Source: Streptomyces mayonensis
GTDB lineage: Bacteria; Actinomycetota; Actinomycetes; Streptomycetales; Streptomycetaceae
Reading direction: 5' to 3'
DNA: 64,000 nucleotides
Assembly (NCBI RefSeq): GCF_018982965.1
Contig: NZ_JACBYP010000025.1
Location: 1 to 64,000, forward strand
Shown here: one piece after another, positions 59,849-64,000 of the stretch
Position numbering within the stretch: position 1 is the stretch's first letter
Layout of the letters: each line of letters starts with the position of its first letter
Notes under the pieces: model-generated
The model's input: only the letters and a program-made list of their open reading frames with translations
The model's database searches: none
Told to the model about the DNA's origin: nothing
Program-made: the position numbers and the translations under genes

Positions 59849-60729
59849 CCACCTCTTCTTCGGAGCGGGGCGTCAGCCTGGGCATGCCGGAACTGCCCGC
59901 GCCCGCCTACCCGGACGACGTCCGGGCCCGGCTGGAGTCCGACGCGCGCGAGGTCATCGCCCGCTACCCGGACTCCCGGTCCGCCCTCCTGCCGCTGCTG
60001 CACCTGGTGCAGTCGGAGGAGGGGCACGTCACGCGCACCGGCATGCAGTTCTGCGCGGACATGCTGGACCTCACCACCGCCGAGGTCACCGCCGTCGCCA
60101 CCTTCTACACCATGTACCGGCGCCGGCCGAGCGGCGACTACCAGGTCGGCGTCTGCACCAACACGCTGTGCGCGGTCATGGGCGGCGACGCCATCTTCGA
60201 GTCCCTCCAGGAGCACCTGGGCGTCGGCAACGGCGAGACCACCGAGGACGGCAAGGTCACCCTCGAGCACATCGAGTGCAACGCGGCCTGCGACTTCGCC
60301 CCCGTCGTGATGGTCAACTGGGAGTTCTTCGACGACCAGACCCCCGCGAGCGCCCGCGGCCTCGTCGACGACCTGCGCGCGGGACGGCCGGTGACCCCCA
60401 CGCGCGGGGCGCCGCTGTGCACCTTCAAGGAGACCGCCCGGATCCTGGCGGGCTTCCCCGACGAGCGGGACGGCGCCGTCGCGGCCGGCGGCAGCGCGGG
60501 CCCCGCCTCCCTGGCCGGGCTGAAGCTGGCCAAGGGCGAGGTGCCCGCCGCGCGCGTCGTACACCCGCGGGACGGCGGACCGCACGACGCGTCGCAGGAT
60601 GCACCGCAGGACCGGGCCGTGCACGACCCGTCCCCGACGGAACACCTCAGCTCGCACGACGCGCCGCAGGACACATCGGCGTCCGACCCGTCCCACCCGG
60701 CCGGGCCCACCGCCGAGGAGGGGGAGTGA
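59845..60729 (+). CDS. nuoE: NADH-quinone oxidoreductase subunit E with C-terminal extension
   Basis: A 294-residue 24-kDa-type subunit from GTG 59845. The [2Fe-2S] N1a ligands are in [13 protein letters not shown] and [15 protein letters not shown]. The family core ends near residue 215; an Ala/Gly and then Asp/His/Pro/Ser-rich tail of about 75 residues follows, with repeats of the type HDA(S/P)QD. The tail is likely disordered. Its stop overlaps the nuoF start. Confidence 0.96.
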   Translation: MTTSSSERGVSLGMPELPAPAYPDDVRARLESDAREVIARYPDSRSALLPLLHLVQSEEGHVTRTGMQFCADMLDLTTAEVTAVATFYTMYRRRPSGDYQVGVCTNTLCAVMGGDAIFESLQEHLGVGNGETTEDGKVTLEHIECNAACDFAPVVMVNWEFFDDQTPASARGLVDDLRAGRPVTPTRGAPLCTFKETARILAGFPDERDGAVAAGGSAGPASLAGLKLAKGEVPAARVVHPRDGGPHDASQDAPQDRAVHDPSPTEHLSSHDAPQDTSASDPSHPAGPTAEEGE

Positions 60730-62075
60730 TGACCGTGGCAGCCGAGATCAAGGGCAGCAGTCCGGAGAAGCTGCTCGCACCCGTGCTGTCGGCCTTCTGG
60801 GACGAGGACGAGTCCTGGACTCTCGACGTCTACCGGAGGCACGAGGGGTACGAGGGGCTCCGCAAGGCGCTGGCCATGGAGCCGGACGACCTGATCGCGT
60901 ACGTCAAGGAGTCCGGTCTGCGCGGACGCGGCGGTGCCGGGTTCCCGACCGGGATGAAGTGGCAGTTCATTCCCCAGGGGGACGGCAAGCCTCACTATCT
61001 TGTTGTCAACGCCGACGAATCGGAGCCGGGGACCTGCAAGGACATCCCGCTCCTCTTCGCGAACCCGCACAGCCTCATCGAGGGCATCGTCATCGCGTGC
61101 TACGCCATCAGGTCGTCGCACGCCTTCATCTACCTGCGCGGTGAAGTCGTCCCCGTGCTGCGGCGACTGCACGAGGCCGTGCGCGAGGCCCGTGCGGCCG
61201 GCTTCCTCGGCGAGAACATCCTGGGCAGCGGACTCGACCTGGAACTCACCGTGCACGCTGGCGCGGGCGCGTACATCTGCGGTGAGGAGACCGCACTGCT
61301 CGACTCGCTCGAAGGCCGCCGGGGTCAACCGCGGCTCCGTCCCCCCTTCCCCGCCGTCGCGGGCCTCTACGCGTGCCCGACTGTGGTGAACAACGTCGAA
61401 TCGATCGCTTCGGTTCCCGCGATCCTGAACAAGGGCAAGGACTGGTTCCGGTCGATGGGCAGCGAGAAGTCCCCGGGCTTCACGCTGTACTCGCTCAGCG
61501 GCCACGTCGCGGGCCCCGGCCAGTACGAGGCGCCGCTCGGCATCACCCTGCGCCAGCTCCTCGACATGAGCGGCGGCATGCGCCCCGGCCACCGGCTGAA
61601 GTTCTGGACGCCGGGCGGCTCCTCGACGCCGATGTTCACCGACGAGCACCTCGACGTCCCCCTCGACTACGAGGGCGTGGGCGCCGCCGGTTCCATGCTC
61701 GGCACCAAGGCGCTCCAGTGCTTCGACGAGACCACCTGCGTCGTGCGCGCCGTCACCCGCTGGACCGAGTTCTACGCCCACGAGTCCTGCGGCAAGTGCA
61801 CCCCCTGCCGCGAAGGCACGTACTGGCTGGTCCAGTTGCTGCGCGACATCGAGGCCGGCAAGGGACAGATGTCCGACCTCGACAAGCTGAACGACATCGC
61901 CGACAACATCAACGGCAAGTCCTTCTGCGCCCTCGGCGACGGCGCCGCCTCGCCGATCTTCTCCTCGCTCAAGTACTTCCGCGAGGAGTACGAGCAGCAC
62001 ATCACGGGCCGCGGATGCCCCTTCGACCCGGCCAAGTCGACGGCCTGGGCCGACCGCACGGAGGTGAAGGCATGA
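60729..62075 (+). CDS. nuoF: NADH-quinone oxidoreductase subunit F
   Basis: A 448-residue NADH-binding subunit from ATG 60729 (GTG 60726 also in frame). [16 protein letters not shown] binds [27 protein letters not shown] is the FMN motif, and [15 protein letters not shown] with a later Cys holds the N3 cluster. It takes electrons from NADH. ATGA overlap with nuoG. Confidence 0.97.
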   Translation: MTVAAEIKGSSPEKLLAPVLSAFWDEDESWTLDVYRRHEGYEGLRKALAMEPDDLIAYVKESGLRGRGGAGFPTGMKWQFIPQGDGKPHYLVVNADESEPGTCKDIPLLFANPHSLIEGIVIACYAIRSSHAFIYLRGEVVPVLRRLHEAVREARAAGFLGENILGSGLDLELTVHAGAGAYICGEETALLDSLEGRRGQPRLRPPFPAVAGLYACPTVVNNVESIASVPAILNKGKDWFRSMGSEKSPGFTLYSLSGHVAGPGQYEAPLGITLRQLLDMSGGMRPGHRLKFWTPGGSSTPMFTDEHLDVPLDYEGVGAAGSMLGTKALQCFDETTCVVRAVTRWTEFYAHESCGKCTPCREGTYWLVQLLRDIEAGKGQMSDLDKLNDIADNINGKSFCALGDGAASPIFSSLKYFREEYEQHITGRGCPFDPAKSTAWADRTEVKA

Positions 62076-64000
62076 CCGTGACCACGAATGCTCCCTCGGG
62101 AGGGGGAGAGGCGGCCCTCCCGCCGGAGGACCTCGTCACGCTGACGATCGACGGCGCCGAGATCAGCGTCCCCAAGGGCACCCTGGTCATCCGGGCCGCC
62201 GAGCAGCTCGGCATCGAGATCCCCCGGTTCTGCGACCACCCCCTCCTCGACCCGGCCGGCGCCTGCCGCCAGTGCATCGTCGAGGTCGAGGGCCAGCGCA
62301 AGCCGATGGCGTCCTGCACCATCACCTGCACCGACGGCATGGTGGTGAAGACCCAGCTCACCTCGCCCGTCGCCGAGAAGGCCCAGCACGGCGTGATGGA
62401 GCTGCTGCTCATCAACCACCCGCTGGACTGCCCCGTCTGCGACAAGGGCGGCGAGTGCCCCCTGCAGAACCAGGCGATGTCGCACGGCCAGGCCGACTCC
62501 CGCTTCGAGGGCAGGAAACGCACCTACGAGAAGCCGGTGCCGATCTCCACACAGGTGCTGCTCGACCGCGAGCGGTGCGTGCTGTGCGCCCGCTGCACCC
62601 GGTTCTCCAACCAGGTCGCGGGCGACCCGATGATCGAGCTGATCGAGCGGGGCGCGCTCCAGCAGGTCGGCACCGGCGAGGGCGACCCCTTCGAGTCGTA
62701 CTTCTCCGGCAACACCATCCAGATCTGCCCGGTCGGCGCACTCACCTCGGCGGCCTACCGGTTCCGCTCCCGCCCCTTCGACCTGATCTCCTCGCCGTCG
62801 GTGTGCGAGCACTGCTCCGGCGGCTGCGCGACCCGCACCGACCACCGGCGCGGCAAGGTCATGCGGCGCCTCGCGGCCGACGAGCCCGAGGTCAACGAGG
62901 AGTGGATCTGCGACAAGGGGCGCTTCGGGTTCCGGTACGCGCAGCAGCGGGACCGGCTCACCACGCCGCTGGTGCGCAACCCGGAGGGCGATCTGGAGCC
63001 GGCCTCCTGGCCCGAGGCCCTGCAGATCGCCGCGCAGGGACTGCTCGCCTCCAGGGGCCGCACCGGCGTCCTGACCGGCGGGCGGCTCACCGTCGAGGAC
63101 GCCTACGCGTACAGCAAGTTCGCGCGCGTGGCGCTCGACACCAACGACATCGACTTCCGCGCGCGCGTGCACAGCGCCGAGGAGGCCGACTTCCTGGCCG
63201 CCCGGATCGCCGGACGCGGCCGGGACCTCGACGGGACCGGCGTCACCTACACGTCGCTGGAGAAGGCGCCCGCCGTGCTGCTGGTCGGCTTCGAGGCCGA
63301 GGAGGAGGCGCCCGGCGTCTTCCTCAGGCTGCGCAAGGCCTGGCGCAAGCACGGACAGAAGGTCTTCGCGCTGGCCACCCACGCCACGCGGGGCCTGGAG
63401 AAGGCCGGCGGCACCCTGCTCCCCGCCGCCCCCGGCACCGAGACCGAGTGGCTGGACGCCCTCGCGAGCGGCGTCGGCCTGGAGGAGGGCGGCACCCGGG
63501 CGGCCGAGGCACTGCGCGCCGAGGGCGCCGTGATCGTCGTCGGCGAGCGGCTGGCGTCCGTGGCCGGCGGTCTCACCTCCGCCGTACGCACCGCCACCGC
63601 GACCGGCGCCCGGCTGGTGTGGATCCCGCGCCGGGCCGGGGAGCGCGGCGCGATCGAGGCCGGCGCGCTGCCGTCGCTGCTGCCCGGCGGACGCCCCGCG
63701 ACCGACCCCCGCGCGCGTGAGGAGGTCGCCGCGCTGTGGGGCGTGGCCGACCTGCCGCACCGCTACGGCCGCGACACCGGCGAGATCGTCGAGGCCGCAG
63801 CCCGGGGCGAACTCCAGGCGCTGCTGGTGGCGGGCGTCGAGGTCGCCGACCTGCCCGACCCCACGCGCGCGCGTGCGGCACTCGAGGAGGCCGGTTTTGT
63901 GGTGTCCCTCGAGCTGCGGCCCAGCGAGGTCACCGAACGCGCCGACGTGGTCCTGCCCGTGGCCGCGGTCGCCGAGAAGCCCGGCACCTTCCTCAACTGG
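62072..64000 (+). CDS. nuoG: NADH-quinone oxidoreductase subunit G (3' truncated)
   Basis: From ATG 62072 (overlap with nuoF) the frame is open to the window end, 643 residues. Cluster sites in order: [17 protein letters not shown] (N1b), [19 protein letters not shown] (N5 with the His ligand), [11 protein letters not shown] and ICPVGAL (N4). Then [19 protein letters not shown] marks the start of a molybdopterin-oxidoreductase-like domain, with the CxxC form of the N7 type. The rest lies right of the window. Confidence 0.97.
   Translation, partial: MTVTTNAPSGGGEAALPPEDLVTLTIDGAEISVPKGTLVIRAAEQLGIEIPRFCDHPLLDPAGACRQCIVEVEGQRKPMASCTITCTDGMVVKTQLTSPVAEKAQHGVMELLLINHPLDCPVCDKGGECPLQNQAMSHGQADSRFEGRKRTYEKPVPISTQVLLDRERCVLCARCTRFSNQVAGDPMIELIERGALQQVGTGEGDPFESYFSGNTIQICPVGALTSAAYRFRSRPFDLISSPSVCEHCSGGCATRTDHRRGKVMRRLAADEPEVNEEWICDKGRFGFRYAQQRDRLTTPLVRNPEGDLEPASWPEALQIAAQGLLASRGRTGVLTGGRLTVEDAYAYSKFARVALDTNDIDFRARVHSAEEADFLAARIAGRGRDLDGTGVTYTSLEKAPAVLLVGFEAEEEAPGVFLRLRKAWRKHGQKVFALATHATRGLEKAGGTLLPAAPGTETEWLDALASGVGLEEGGTRAAEALRAEGAVIVVGERLASVAGGLTSAVRTATATGARLVWIPRRAGERGAIEAGALPSLLPGGRPATDPRAREEVAALWGVADLPHRYGRDTGEIVEAAARGELQALLVAGVEVADLPDPTRARAALEEAGFVVSLELRPSEVTERADVVLPVAAVAEKPGTFLNW

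Noticed and set aside
62272-63720. Long plus-strand frame within nuoG
   Set aside because: Another frame through the same DNA carries all NuoG cluster motifs and runs from the nuoF overlap to the window end.

Overview
The window is high-GC actinobacterial DNA. Codon use, frequent GTG starts, GTGA/ATGA stop-start overlaps, a menaquinone-linked 14-subunit-type complex I and futalosine-pathway menaquinone genes all point to Streptomyces. It looks like the chromosomal core region running from a Ser/Thr-kinase/FtsK pair up to the nuo operon, with an accessory stretch (about 6-38.9 kb) threaded through it.

Layout. (1) 1-6 kb: the tail of a membrane sensor/kinase-like protein, a convergent terminator, then a type VII secretion (T7SS) ATPase of the EccC/EssC class (FHA-like N-terminus, three ATPase modules) divergent from a WXG100-like substrate gene. 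(2) 6.1-17.3 kb, minus strand: a T7SS-type cassette reading lipoprotein 'A', secreted protein 'B', Esx-like protein, large putative effector carrying the motif DPVPGDP, small membrane protein, protein 'C', protein 'D'. Next to it is a second, decayed copy in which A and B are intact but the Esx and effector genes are frameshifted. A further lipoprotein follows. (3) 18.0-25.0 kb: a Tad/Flp pilus operon (SAF/CpaB-like, MinD/TadZ-like, TadA, TadB, TadC, Flp pilin, TadE, a second TadE/F-like protein, TadG-like). (4) 25.0-30.5 kb: a further Esx-effector-membrane-C-D operon, with a lone Esx gene and a broken C gene opposite it. (5) 30.5-33.9 kb: a LysR regulator divergent from a hexapeptide acetyltransferase, and an XRE/DUF397 pair divergent from an RsbW-like ATPase. 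(6) 33.9-38.7 kb: four more A-type lipoprotein genes and one more B gene, one A gene sitting inside a broken Rpn-like gene. (7) 38.9-42.9 kb: a LysM/BTAD membrane regulator and a prepilin peptidase, probably the detached end of the Tad locus. (8) 42.9-54.9 kb: mqnC and its neighbour, a GH18-type lipoprotein, a polysaccharide deacetylase-glycosyltransferase fusion with an acyltransferase, menG, a PASTA protein, a GNAT enzyme, a geranylgeranyl reductase, a peptide deformylase and an NlpC/P60 enzyme. (9) 55.2-64.0 kb: a DUF3152 lipoprotein, a long regulatory region with a Rex-type operator, and nuoA to nuoG, the last cut by the window edge.

The parts that stand out as possibly undescribed are the repeated A-B-Esx-effector-C-D cassettes. 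In all there are six A genes, three B genes, five Esx-like genes (one broken), three effector genes (one broken), three C genes (one broken) and two D genes, linked to a single EccC-type ATPase. A1 and A2 share a promoter built from CTGGC(T/G)AA, an 18-base spacer and TACCGTCAGT. The same ten bases follow an operator-filled spacer in front of the RsbW-like gene. The core right half couples quinone synthesis (mqnC, menG, geranylgeranyl reductase) with the quinone-using complex I.
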